Shown piece after piece: positions 21,712 to 29,561 of a DNA stretch of 60,799 bases; within the stretch, counting starts at the first letter, position 1, and every line of letters starts with the position of its first letter. The DNA comes from an uncultured Prevotellaceae bacterium (GTDB taxonomy: Bacteria; Bacteroidota; Bacteroidia; Bacteroidales; Bacteroidaceae), in the NCBI GenBank assembly GCA_900314715.1, contig OMWI01000018.1, forward strand, positions 1 through 60,799, given 5' to 3'. Below the pieces are notes generated by a model that searched no databases, was not told the DNA's origin, and worked only from the letters and a program-made list of their open reading frames with translations. The translations under genes were made by a program, and so were the position numbers.

Positions 21712-21716
21712 TTGGA

Positions 21717-21782
21717 AAACAATACATTTACAATTGATAAACGATACATTTGCAATCGATAAACGATATATTTATAACACCT
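21717..21782 (+). repeat. three tandem 22-bp units carrying promoter-like boxes
   Basis: Units at 21717-21738, 21739-21760 and 21761-21782 each begin AAAC. The first two differ at 3 positions; the third diverges at its end. The middle unit holds TACATTTG followed by C (a full -7 consensus), the outer two TACATTTA and TATATTTA. The array fills the gap between the UbiA-like and HAD genes. Confidence 0.65.
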
Positions 21783-21789
21783 ATATATA

Positions 21790-22431
21790 ATGTCTGACAC
21801 ACGTAAAGATAATCTTTATATATTCGACTTCGACGGAACACTCACGTTCAAGGATAGCTTGATAGAATTCTTGCGTTTCGCCAAGGGCGACGCATATACC
21901 TTTGCCTTGTTCTTCATCTACTCGCCCATGTTGGTATTGATGAAACTCGGACTTTATTCCAATCACAAGGCCAAGCAAAAGATATTCTCTTTTTGTTTCA
22001 AGGGAATGCTCGAACGCGATTTCGATACTATCTGCAAGAACTTTGCGGAAAGCAAAGCCGACTTATTGCGCATGGAAGGACTACGCGAAATAGAGCGTCT
22101 CCTTGAGAGAAACGATAAGGTGATGGTGGTCAGCGCAAGCATACGCAACTGGACTTCACCCTTGTTGGGAACCTATTTCAATATCACCGACAATCTCAAA
22201 GACAAAGGTGTCTATGTCATTGGCACCGAGATAGAGGTGGTAAACGGTAGGGTTACGGGTAAGTTCTCCTCTCACAATTGTTATGGACAAGAGAAAGTGA
22301 ATCGCATCAACGCCATTTTGCCCAATCGGAAAGACTATCGCATCATCGCGTATGGTGATAGCAAAGGCGATAAGGAATTATTGGAAATGGCAGATGAAAG
22401 TCATTATAAACCGTTTAGAGATGGACGATAA
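21790..22431 (+). CDS. HAD-IB family phosphatase
   Basis: 213 residues. Motif I DFDGTLT (13-19) gives nucleophile Asp13 and acid Asp15; motif II is VVSASI and motif IV YGDSKGDKE. This is the SerB-like HAD-IB subfamily. Beside a DPPR synthase-like gene the natural substrate would be phosphoribosyl-polyprenyl phosphate, by analogy with the mycobacterial arrangement of a phosphatase acting after the UbiA step. The gene follows the 22-bp repeat array directly and overlaps the GtrA start by 11 nt. Confidence 0.82.
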   Translation: MSDTRKDNLYIFDFDGTLTFKDSLIEFLRFAKGDAYTFALFFIYSPMLVLMKLGLYSNHKAKQKIFSFCFKGMLERDFDTICKNFAESKADLLRMEGLREIERLLERNDKVMVVSASIRNWTSPLLGTYFNITDNLKDKGVYVIGTEIEVVNGRVTGKFSSHNCYGQEKVNRINAILPNRKDYRIIAYGDSKGDKELLEMADESHYKPFRDGR

Positions 22432-22825
22432 GAATATCAAGAAGAACTTAGGCGAGGTGATACGCTTTGGAATGGTAGGCGTATTGGCTACAGCCATTCA
22501 ATACGTCGTTTACCTGTTGTTGTGGAGAACCACCTCGCCAGGTATAGCCAACACGATTGGCTATGTGGTAAGTTTTATCTTCAATTACTTTGCCACTACG
22601 TATTTCACGTTTCGCGTGAAGGCCAACGTAGCTAAAGGTGCGGGATTTGCCTTTTCTCATTTGATGAACTATACGTTGCAGATGGTATCTCTGCAATTCT
22701 TCATTTGGTTGGGTGTTCCGCAAGATTACGCACCCATTCCGATGTATTGCGTTTGCGTACCCGTGAATTTCCTATTGGTGAGATATTTCGTTAAGGTAAG
22801 AAAATCTAAGTCGGAGAAGTCATGA
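22421..22825 (+). CDS. GtrA family membrane protein
   Basis: 134 residues with four membrane helices (VIRFGMVGVLATAIQYVVYLLLW, then NTIGYVVSFIFNYFATTYFTF). GtrA proteins are thought to flip polyprenyl-linked sugars across the membrane. The start at 22421 was chosen because it overlaps the upstream stop by 11 nt and begins at the conserved region; an upstream ATG at 22352 lies deep in the HAD gene. The stop overlaps the next gene by 4 nt. Context suggests export of the polyprenyl-phosphoryl pentose. Confidence 0.85.
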   Translation: MDDKNIKKNLGEVIRFGMVGVLATAIQYVVYLLLWRTTSPGIANTIGYVVSFIFNYFATTYFTFRVKANVAKGAGFAFSHLMNYTLQMVSLQFFIWLGVPQDYAPIPMYCVCVPVNFLLVRYFVKVRKSKSEKS

Positions 22826-24177
22826 ACATATTGAAAGTGAAACGTGAAGAAAAGGGCGTGTTCCTATTTGCCATTGTTCTGACGATGGTGCTTAATGCGC
22901 TGACCATTTATCATTACTTTGGCGATTTCACCACACTTCACAACAACTACTTCAATCTCTTCATCGGGAAGTTTCGCATCTCTGGATTCGACCCGCTCAC
23001 TTATTACGTCGTCTCTCATTGGGAAGCGCGATACAATGTGTATCGACACCCGTTCTTGGCTTTCTTGATGTGGTTTCCATATATCATCAACCAAGCCGTG
23101 ATGTGGTTGTTCGGCGTAAATATCGTGCAATTTATCGTGGCTGCTATCATTATTTGTTGTGCTTCCTACGCCTTTTTATTCCTTTATCGCATCTTGCACG
23201 AAATCGTAAGAACGGAGAAACGAGATGCTTTCTTGCTTTGTTGCTTCTTGTTTTCGTTTGCCTACATCATGCTTTCTGCTATGGTGCCCGACCATTTCAT
23301 CATTTCCATGTTCTTGTTGCTTCTCACCTTATATATATCTGGCAGGTTGATGAAGGAAAGGAGGGAAATGAGCATCTTGCAAGGAATACTATTGTTTTTC
23401 CTTACCGCAGGCATCTCGCTCAACAATGGATTGAAGGTCTTTCTATCTGGATTGTTTGTCAACAAAAAACAATTCTTCCATCCTGCATATCTGCTGATGG
23501 CAGTTATCTTACCAGCCGCATTGATATGGGGATTCTGTCGTTTGGAATATCACTACTTCGTGTTGGAAGGTGAGAAAGCGCGCCATGCTGCCATTGCCAA
23601 GAAGAGAGCGGAGAAGAAAAAACGTGAGGCTCAACTGGCAATGGAAAAGAAGACGACCGCTCCTACCGTGAAAAAGAAGAAAGTACCCAAGCAGGGGAAG
23701 CCTATCATGCAAGGCGAATTCATGAGATGGACAGATATTACCACGCCACGATGGGATTCATGTGTGGAAAACCTATTTGGCGAAGCCATCCAACTACATC
23801 CCGATCATCTCTTGCAAGACACGTTCCGCAACCGTCCCATCATCGTGCGATATAAGTGGGTTTACAACTATGTCATAGAGGGTATCATCTTCTTGCTATT
23901 CATCTTCGGTGTCGTTTGCGGCGGACGTTCGCGCTTTCTTTGGATGTGTCTTTCGTATTTCCTGCTCGACATGCTCCTACACGTGGGATTGGGATTCGGA
24001 ATCAACGAGATATACATCATGTCTGCCCATTACATGTTTGTCATTCCCATAGCCATCGGTTATGCGCTCAAGAACTTAGCGCCCTATCCGAAACACGTCC
24101 TTCGAATCATCCTGACATTGTTGACCATTTACCTTTTCGCATACAATGGGTATTTCTTGGTTGACTATTTAATATAA
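22822..24177 (+). CDS. polytopic membrane protein, possible GT-C-like glycosyltransferase (paralogue 1)
   Basis: 451 residues, about ten membrane helices interrupted by a highly charged segment (about 245-300, rich in Lys and Glu). It shares with the next gene the motifs VPDHF, LNNGLKVF, WTDITT, FGE(A/S)IQLH and VYNYV(I)EG. I cannot name the family with confidence; DUF6080 is a guess. An acidic first loop with a downstream run of helices recalls GT-C transferases that use polyprenyl-phosphate sugars, and the DPPR synthase, phosphatase and GtrA upstream make that plausible. This is inference, not homology I can demonstrate. Confidence 0.65.
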   Translation: MNILKVKREEKGVFLFAIVLTMVLNALTIYHYFGDFTTLHNNYFNLFIGKFRISGFDPLTYYVVSHWEARYNVYRHPFLAFLMWFPYIINQAVMWLFGVNIVQFIVAAIIICCASYAFLFLYRILHEIVRTEKRDAFLLCCFLFSFAYIMLSAMVPDHFIISMFLLLLTLYISGRLMKERREMSILQGILLFFLTAGISLNNGLKVFLSGLFVNKKQFFHPAYLLMAVILPAALIWGFCRLEYHYFVLEGEKARHAAIAKKRAEKKKREAQLAMEKKTTAPTVKKKKVPKQGKPIMQGEFMRWTDITTPRWDSCVENLFGEAIQLHPDHLLQDTFRNRPIIVRYKWVYNYVIEGIIFLLFIFGVVCGGRSRFLWMCLSYFLLDMLLHVGLGFGINEIYIMSAHYMFVIPIAIGYALKNLAPYPKHVLRIILTLLTIYLFAYNGYFLVDYLI

Positions 24178-24189
24178 TAACATACCGAC

Positions 24190-25707
24190 ATGAACCAACT
24201 CAAGAATTTCTGCTTCAAGGCCTTCCACTTCTTGGCTATCAAGAAAGAGGAACGAGTCGTTGCTTATACCATATTATTGCTAATCCTCTTCCTCAACGGC
24301 TTGTTGGTTTGGCATTATCATGATACGTTGACCTTGTTCTCAGACGACTATCATAAGATGTTTCGCAACGGGTTCAACGTTTCTGGCTTCGACGCATGGA
24401 CATATACCGTGATTTCCAAATGGTCGGCAACACAATACAATATCTTCCGACATCCGTTGTTGGCGGTATACATGTACATTCCATATCTCATCAACCAATT
24501 GCTGATGCAATGGACAGGAGTGAATTGTGCCATCTACATCGTGGCTTGTATGCAGGTGTTCTTCGGTTTCTACTCATTCGTCTTCTTCTACCGTATCGTT
24601 CGCGAAGGCTTGGGGTTAAGCAGGGCAGATTCGTCCATCCTCTCCCTCTTGTTTTTCTCCTTTGCCTATATATTGCTGACCGTCATGGTGCCCGACCATT
24701 TCAATTGTTCCATGTTCATTTTGCTATTCGTGCTTTACGTGGCTATCGTCAGGGAGAAGAAAAGAAGGCAAATGGGAATCTTGCAAACATGGTTTTTCTT
24801 CTTCATCACGGCAGGAGTGTCGCTCAACAATGGCTTGAAGGTCTTCATGTCTGCTCTCTTTGCCAATGGCAAGAAGTTTTTCCAACCCAAGTATTTCCTC
24901 TTGGGCATCATCCTTCCATCGGCGATGATATGGGGAATAGCACGATTGGAACACAATATCTTTGCCGTACCTGAAATAGAGGAAAGTCAACGACAGGCTA
25001 AGATACGCGACAAGCAAATCCGTGATAGTCTCTTCCATGCTTACGCCATGCAAAACCCACAGAAAGACACTATCGAAATCAAGAGGTTGGTGCGTAAGAA
25101 AGTGAACGAACTGGCGTATGCGAAATACATGCGCGACCATCATGACAAGCGTCGTGGGCAACCTATCGCTAAAGGAGAGTTTATCGGTTGGACAGACATC
25201 ACCACAGATAGGGAAGCGAGTATCCAAGAAAATCTGTTCGGCGAATCCATTCAACTACACACCGACCATCTGTTAGACGACATCTTGGAAGGCAACCGTC
25301 CTATGATTGTACGTTATCAATATACCTACAACTACATCGTAGAAGGCATCATCGTGGTTTTGTTCTTGTTGGGATTCCTTTGCGGATTGTATATCTTTCT
25401 CATTCATCATCTATCGAGCCTTTCCCGTCGTTTCCCATTGGTTTCAAGTAGCGCCATCGGTCAGTTCTTCCTATTGATGATGACGTGGTTTGCCATGGAC
25501 ATGTTCATTCACGTGATTCTGGGCTTTGGCTTAAACGAGGTTTATATCATGTCAGGACATTGGTTGTTTATCATCCCCTTAACCATCGCCTACTTGTTCC
25601 TATGCACCAAGGGATGGACAAAACACGTATTGCAGATATTGACAGGAGCAGTAACCATCTTCCTATACATCTATAATCTATCCCTCATCATCGGGTATTT
25701 TTCATAA
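24190..25707 (+). CDS. polytopic membrane protein, possible GT-C-like glycosyltransferase (paralogue 2)
   Basis: 505 residues, a tandem paralogue of the preceding gene, starting 12 nt after its stop. The same order of helices and motifs is kept (VPDHF, LNNGLKVF, WTDITT, FGESIQLH, YNYIVEG), but the charged insert is longer and different (about 260-320). The conserved motif after the insert is probably the functional loop. Last gene of the envelope operon; a small hairpin (25719-25740) follows. Confidence 0.65.
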   Translation: MNQLKNFCFKAFHFLAIKKEERVVAYTILLLILFLNGLLVWHYHDTLTLFSDDYHKMFRNGFNVSGFDAWTYTVISKWSATQYNIFRHPLLAVYMYIPYLINQLLMQWTGVNCAIYIVACMQVFFGFYSFVFFYRIVREGLGLSRADSSILSLLFFSFAYILLTVMVPDHFNCSMFILLFVLYVAIVREKKRRQMGILQTWFFFFITAGVSLNNGLKVFMSALFANGKKFFQPKYFLLGIILPSAMIWGIARLEHNIFAVPEIEESQRQAKIRDKQIRDSLFHAYAMQNPQKDTIEIKRLVRKKVNELAYAKYMRDHHDKRRGQPIAKGEFIGWTDITTDREASIQENLFGESIQLHTDHLLDDILEGNRPMIVRYQYTYNYIVEGIIVVLFLLGFLCGLYIFLIHHLSSLSRRFPLVSSSAIGQFFLLMMTWFAMDMFIHVILGFGLNEVYIMSGHWLFIIPLTIAYLFLCTKGWTKHVLQILTGAVTIFLYIYNLSLIIGYFS

Positions 25708-25734
25708 AAACGAAGGTTAGGGTAACGTAGAAAT

Positions 25735-25823
25735 TACCCTTGTTGCCACATGTCCCGCAATGGGCTTCATGCAGACCTTGGAAGGTCTGCGCACCACCGC
25801 AGGGACATGCGGCAACAAGGGTA
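25735..25823. repeat. large inverted repeat between convergent genes
   Basis: Arms of 22 bp (25735-25756 and 25802-25823) match with a single mismatch; inside lies a second palindrome, GCAGACCTT with AAGGTCTGC (25771-25790). A competing hairpin (AGGGTAA with TTACCCT, 25719-25740) shares the left arm. No T-run follows on either strand. It could be a bidirectional terminator, or a cruciform placed just beyond the variable-region-like 3' end of the next gene. Confidence 0.7.
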
Positions 25824-25857
25824 TGGGGTTGCGTCTTCGCGTTTGGGGAAGGATGCA

Positions 25858-26838
25858 CTAATTTCTGACAACGGGACGCACACTTTGACCGACGTCGCGG
25901 GAGCCGCCGTCCCAGCCGACGTAGCCCGAACTGAAGTCGAGGCGGCAGGCGCCACTCGGGTCGTACGGGTGCTGCGTAGACGACCAATAATGGCAGTACT
26001 TACCAGTAGCGCTGAGGCCGCCATACCAGCGGAAACCAGCAGCGGGCAAGAAGATGCTATTGCCATTAATCTTACTGGTTAACTTTTGGACGTTCACGCC
26101 GTTGAGCGTCGTCCATTCGGTTGTGCAGTTGTCAAGTAACTCCTTGATGTCATCCAATGTGGGCATACACCATTTGCCAGCCCATTTTACATGGGCAACG
26201 TCGTATTCCGTGCCGCTGATGTCTGAACCAATATTTACATACGAGCCATTTTGGTAATACTTGTAAGAACTTTCATTATAAACCTCTTTCTCCTCTGTCT
26301 CGCCCCAAGCGTAATAGCCACCATAGGCTTCTGGTTTGTCAGCCCCCACATTACAACATGCCCATTTCGTACCAGAAGGCAAACCAAGGTCTATCAAGTG
26401 GGGATGATTCTCGTCTGGACATGCTGGATATGCTATAGGAGTGTCTTCTATCACCGCCACAGAAATTTCCTGTATATTACCAGAAATGGTATCAATAACC
26501 TTCACCACAGTAGTTCCACCCTTCTTACCTGTGATGATAACCGTAGAGCCGCTTAATGTAGCATCGGCAATATTTGTATCGGTGCTGGAAACCGTGTAAG
26601 AACCATAGCCAGAAGTGATGACGATGGTAGCACTATTGCCTTTAGATAAGGAAATCTCATTCACACTTAATGACAATTCTTTTTGACCGTGCAAGATGAT
26701 GTCAACAACCATCATGGCATCGGTAATGTTCACCCTGCCATCTTTATTAACGTCACCCACCAATGAATTTTGAGCATTTGCCGTAACTGATGTCAAGAGC
26801 ATCAATGCCAAAATGGTAAATAATTTGATTGTTTTCAT
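25858..26838 (-). CDS. secreted dockerin, Ig-like and FISUMP-type surface protein
   Basis: 326 residues: signal peptide (1-22), one dockerin type I-like repeat (GDVNKDGRVNITDAMMVVDIIL, calcium-binding pattern), a BIG2-like Ig domain (about 53-130), and a C-terminal domain like the Fibrobacter major paralogous domain (LPSGTKWACCNVGA, GWRFYGG-like core, WSST, SVRPV), with a C-type-lectin/FGE-like look. From 25971 to 25888, 21 of 28 codons end in C, none is AAC or AAT, and GC content jumps well above the flanks. This is what a diversity-generating retroelement variable region would look like. No reverse transcriptase or template repeat is in the window. Ligand unknown; a surface-binding role is likely. 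Confidence 0.7.
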   Translation of the reverse strand: MKTIKLFTILALMLLTSVTANAQNSLVGDVNKDGRVNITDAMMVVDIILHGQKELSLSVNEISLSKGNSATIVITSGYGSYTVSSTDTNIADATLSGSTVIITGKKGGTTVVKVIDTISGNIQEISVAVIEDTPIAYPACPDENHPHLIDLGLPSGTKWACCNVGADKPEAYGGYYAWGETEEKEVYNESSYKYYQNGSYVNIGSDISGTEYDVAHVKWAGKWCMPTLDDIKELLDNCTTEWTTLNGVNVQKLTSKINGNSIFLPAAGFRWYGGLSATGKYCHYWSSTQHPYDPSGACRLDFSSGYVGWDGGSRDVGQSVRPVVRN

Positions 26839-26928
26839 AATTCCTATTGTTTAGTTATATCATTCAAATCACCTATAAAGTAAAAGAATAGAGGTTTTTA
26901 TCTTCATGGATAAATATGCTTCTCTTTG

Positions 26929-26936
26929 CAAAGATA
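26929..26936 (-). promoter_or_regulatory. -7 box of the FISUMP protein gene
   Basis: TATCTTTG followed by C on the minus strand, giving a leader of roughly 80 nt before the ATG at 26838. Confidence 0.5.
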
Positions 26937-27045
26937 TACAATAATTTGTAAACAACATCATTTTCAATCTTCAATTTTCAATCTTTTTGCCAAGACCTCC
27001 CTTATTTTTAGCTTAACACCTTATTATCAACGAGTTATATTTTTC

Positions 27046-27260
27046 AAGACCTCATGTAACACCTCATGTAAGACCTCACCTAACACCTCATGTAACACCT
27101 CACACTCTGAGTAATGTTTAGTGTTGAGAGATTTCCTTCAATTTTCAATCTTCAATTATCTCAATTGTGAATTGATAATTATGAATTGTGAATTAAAAAA
27201 ACATGAGGTCTTACATGAGGTGTTAGGTGAGGTCTTACATGAGGTGTTACATGAGGTCTT
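27046..27260. repeat. inverted pair of 12-bp tandem repeat arrays
   Basis: The left arm (27046-27102) is built of 12-bp units of the type ACCTCATGTAAC with variants ending AAG and one ACCTCACCTAAC. The right arm (27204-27260) is its reverse complement, in the same unit order with one mismatch over 57 bp. The 101-bp loop is AT-rich and holds another palindrome (AATTATC at 27154-27160 with GATAATT at 27174-27180). No gene lies within. This and the next two structures fill most of the 800-bp gap 26839-27642. Confidence 0.85.
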
Positions 27261-27392
27261 CAAACACTTAAATAGTTGATAATTAATGGAATATGGAGAA
27301 AAACGGGAGGTCTTTGGATTTTTAGAAAAACTACGAATTGAAGAGAAGATAGTTAAGTGTTTTTTAGATTGGATAAAAGAAGATGTAGAAAA

Positions 27393-27452
27393 GTCTAAGG
27401 ATTTAAGGATTTTGGTGCTTACACCGAAGGTAAAATCCTTAAATCCTTAGAC
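27393..27452. repeat. perfect 21-bp inverted repeat with inner hairpin
   Basis: Arms 27393-27413 and 27432-27452 are exact reverse complements, and each contains AAGGATTT-type near-repeats. The loop holds GGTG CTTA CACC. No T-run suggests a terminator on either strand. Confidence 0.85.
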
Positions 27453-27468
27453 ATAAATTTCTCCCACG

Positions 27469-27572
27469 TTTCTATTTGGTACATGATGCATGTACGTTTC
27501 GTACATGGGCGTTGTACGAATCGTACATTGATGATGTACGAATGGTACATGGCCATTATACGAAATAGAAAC
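27469..27572. repeat. four tandem 22-bp palindromic units inside a 10-bp inverted repeat
   Basis: Units at 27479-27500, 27501-27522, 27523-27544 and 27545-27566, each of the form GTACAT-N5-(A/T)TGTACGAAT or a close variant, so each unit is itself a small palindrome. GTTTCTATTT (27469-27478) and AAATAGAAAC (27563-27572) bracket the array, making the whole about 104 bp an imperfect palindrome. It could be a set of operators or a recombination or partition site. It lies about 70 nt beyond the end of the esterase gene (27643). Confidence 0.8.
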
Positions 27573-27642
27573 TAACTTTTTAACACAAACTCCCGTATCG
27601 TATTCTCACCAAAAAGCATGAACGAACGGAATGCTCAATGGT

Positions 27643-29529
27643 CTAAAACGTTCGTTCGAAGGGAACGGCGGGGAGGGATGAATTCAATGCACGGCAATCA
27701 GCTTGGGCTGGATTGTCTTTCCATGCATAGCGAACGACACATGCACCAGGTATGGCTGACAATGTAACGGTATTGCCTTTGGCGGTAGCCGTAACGTTCT
27801 GGAATTTCCGATCAGCGCCTGCCAATTCAAACTCATGCAAGTTGCCTTCCTGTAATGGTTGGTCGAAAGTAAGGATAACCTGTTCGCCTGTTTGACTGAC
27901 GGAAACTACTTCTGGTGAAAGCATCACCTTCTTTCCAAACACCAATTTATCGAATGCCAACGTAACACGTTCTGCCACTTCCTTCTTACGCAACGGATGA
28001 ATATCGTTTGCCTCACCCAAGTCGATGGCAACCGCCAGTTCTGCCCGATTATCTGCTCGAGCGGAAAGATGTTGCGCTTCACGCAGGGCAGCCCAATTGC
28101 TATTCTGCGGTTGTGCAGAAGGAGCCATGTAATTAGCCAATTGCACGATAACAAACGGCAAGTTGGGTTGTTGGAACTGTTCGCGCCAAGAGTTTTTCAA
28201 GCAATTCAGATAAGGCAAATACTCATGCGGTCTTCCCGTGTTAGACTCCCCTTGATACCATACCGCTCCCGACAAGGCGAAAGGAGCCAACGGAGACAAC
28301 ATCGCATTGTACAAAACCGATGAGAGATTTTGCGCACTAAAAGGAATGGAAGGTTGGTTAGGCATTTGCACGCCATCGTGTACGCGCCACGATTCAGACA
28401 AAGGTTGCACATCATCCTTTGAGAACACCAAGCGATATGGCTTTTCCCTAACGAAAGACGGAGCGCCTTGCTTATTGACGAAACGCACGGTAATCACGTT
28501 GTCGCCCTCATGCAACAAACCCTCTGGTATCTGATAGCGACGGGGAGGATATTGATAAGAAGTGTGTCCAACTTGTTTGCCATTCACGAAAGTAAAGTCA
28601 GCATCGTAGAGTGTACCCAACAACAACTGAGCACTCTTTCCCGCATGAGCAGCATCGATACGAATATGTTGGCGCAACCAATAAGAACCACAGAACCTGC
28701 CACGTACGGGAAGGCTATATTGATTCACCTCTTTCCATTGGCTATCATCGAAACCCTCATTCACCCATTCGCCAGAAATACCAGGGTCACATTGGTTGAG
28801 AGTTTCAAACCAACGGTTGTTCGACTGATTGTTGACACGGTTGATGCCTTGCACCAAAGCATCGTCTTGATAGAAACACGTTTCGGCATATTTCATGGGA
28901 GCATACAAGCGCATGGAATCAGCAGGAAGCCAAGCCTCGATAGGCGTACCGCCCCAACTACTCTGAATGATTCCTTGCGGAACACCCGTCTTGGCAAACA
29001 TCTGCTTGCCGAGGAAATAACCAATAGCCGTGAAATGCCAACCATTTTGTTTGTTCAATGTCTTCCATCCTTGTGTTCTTACATCGTTTAAGGGATGGTG
29101 TGTATCTGTCGTATTCTCCACCTTGAACAAGTGAATCTTGTCGTTTACGTCGTTCTCAATTTCCTCTGGATATTGCGGATAGACACGTTCCAAGTGAATA
29201 TCTATATTAGACTGACCAGAGAAAAGCCATACATCACCTACCCAAACATCATGGATAGTGATGTCGTTGACAACTATCTGGAAAGGACCGCCCGCTTTCA
29301 TCTTGGGTAAGTCGATGCGCCATTTACCTTGCTCATCAGCTTGCGTGGAATACGATTTCTTTCCCATCGTGAGCGTAATAGGTTCGTTAGCGTCAGCTTC
29401 TCCCCATACGGGAACTACCTGTCCGCGTTGGAGTACGACACCATCAGAAAACAAACGGGGCAACTTCACCTTGGCAAATACATTTGCGGAGGTTGCCAAT
29501 ACGATACAAAACAATAAAACTCGTCTCAT
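27643..29529 (-). CDS. sialate O-acetylesterase-like SGNH esterase
   Basis: About 628 residues from the ATG giving the cleanest signal peptide (1-19); an ATG at 29544 adds five residues. After a beta domain (about 20-95) comes the SGNH core: LFSGQSN with Ser107, an inserted galactose-binding-like domain (FDDSQWKEVNQ to NVITVRFVNK), WYQGESN, and NDIHPLRK carrying the Asp/His pair. Such enzymes remove O-acetyl groups from sialic acids or from plant glycans such as pectin and xylan. It follows the TonB-dependent barrel gene by 32 nt in one operon, so uptake and deacetylation may be linked. Confidence 0.85.
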   Translation of the reverse strand: MRRVLLFCIVLATSANVFAKVKLPRLFSDGVVLQRGQVVPVWGEADANEPITLTMGKKSYSTQADEQGKWRIDLPKMKAGGPFQIVVNDITIHDVWVGDVWLFSGQSNIDIHLERVYPQYPEEIENDVNDKIHLFKVENTTDTHHPLNDVRTQGWKTLNKQNGWHFTAIGYFLGKQMFAKTGVPQGIIQSSWGGTPIEAWLPADSMRLYAPMKYAETCFYQDDALVQGINRVNNQSNNRWFETLNQCDPGISGEWVNEGFDDSQWKEVNQYSLPVRGRFCGSYWLRQHIRIDAAHAGKSAQLLLGTLYDADFTFVNGKQVGHTSYQYPPRRYQIPEGLLHEGDNVITVRFVNKQGAPSFVREKPYRLVFSKDDVQPLSESWRVHDGVQMPNQPSIPFSAQNLSSVLYNAMLSPLAPFALSGAVWYQGESNTGRPHEYLPYLNCLKNSWREQFQQPNLPFVIVQLANYMAPSAQPQNSNWAALREAQHLSARADNRAELAVAIDLGEANDIHPLRKKEVAERVTLAFDKLVFGKKVMLSPEVVSVSQTGEQVILTFDQPLQEGNLHEFELAGADRKFQNVTATAKGNTVTLSAIPGACVVRYAWKDNPAQADCRALNSSLPAVPFERTF

Positions 29530-29561
29530 GGTAATGTAATTCATATTAATAATAAGTCTAT

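Noticed and set aside
27046-27566. CRISPR array
   Set aside because: The 12-bp and 22-bp repeats are contiguous without spacers, and no cas genes are nearby.
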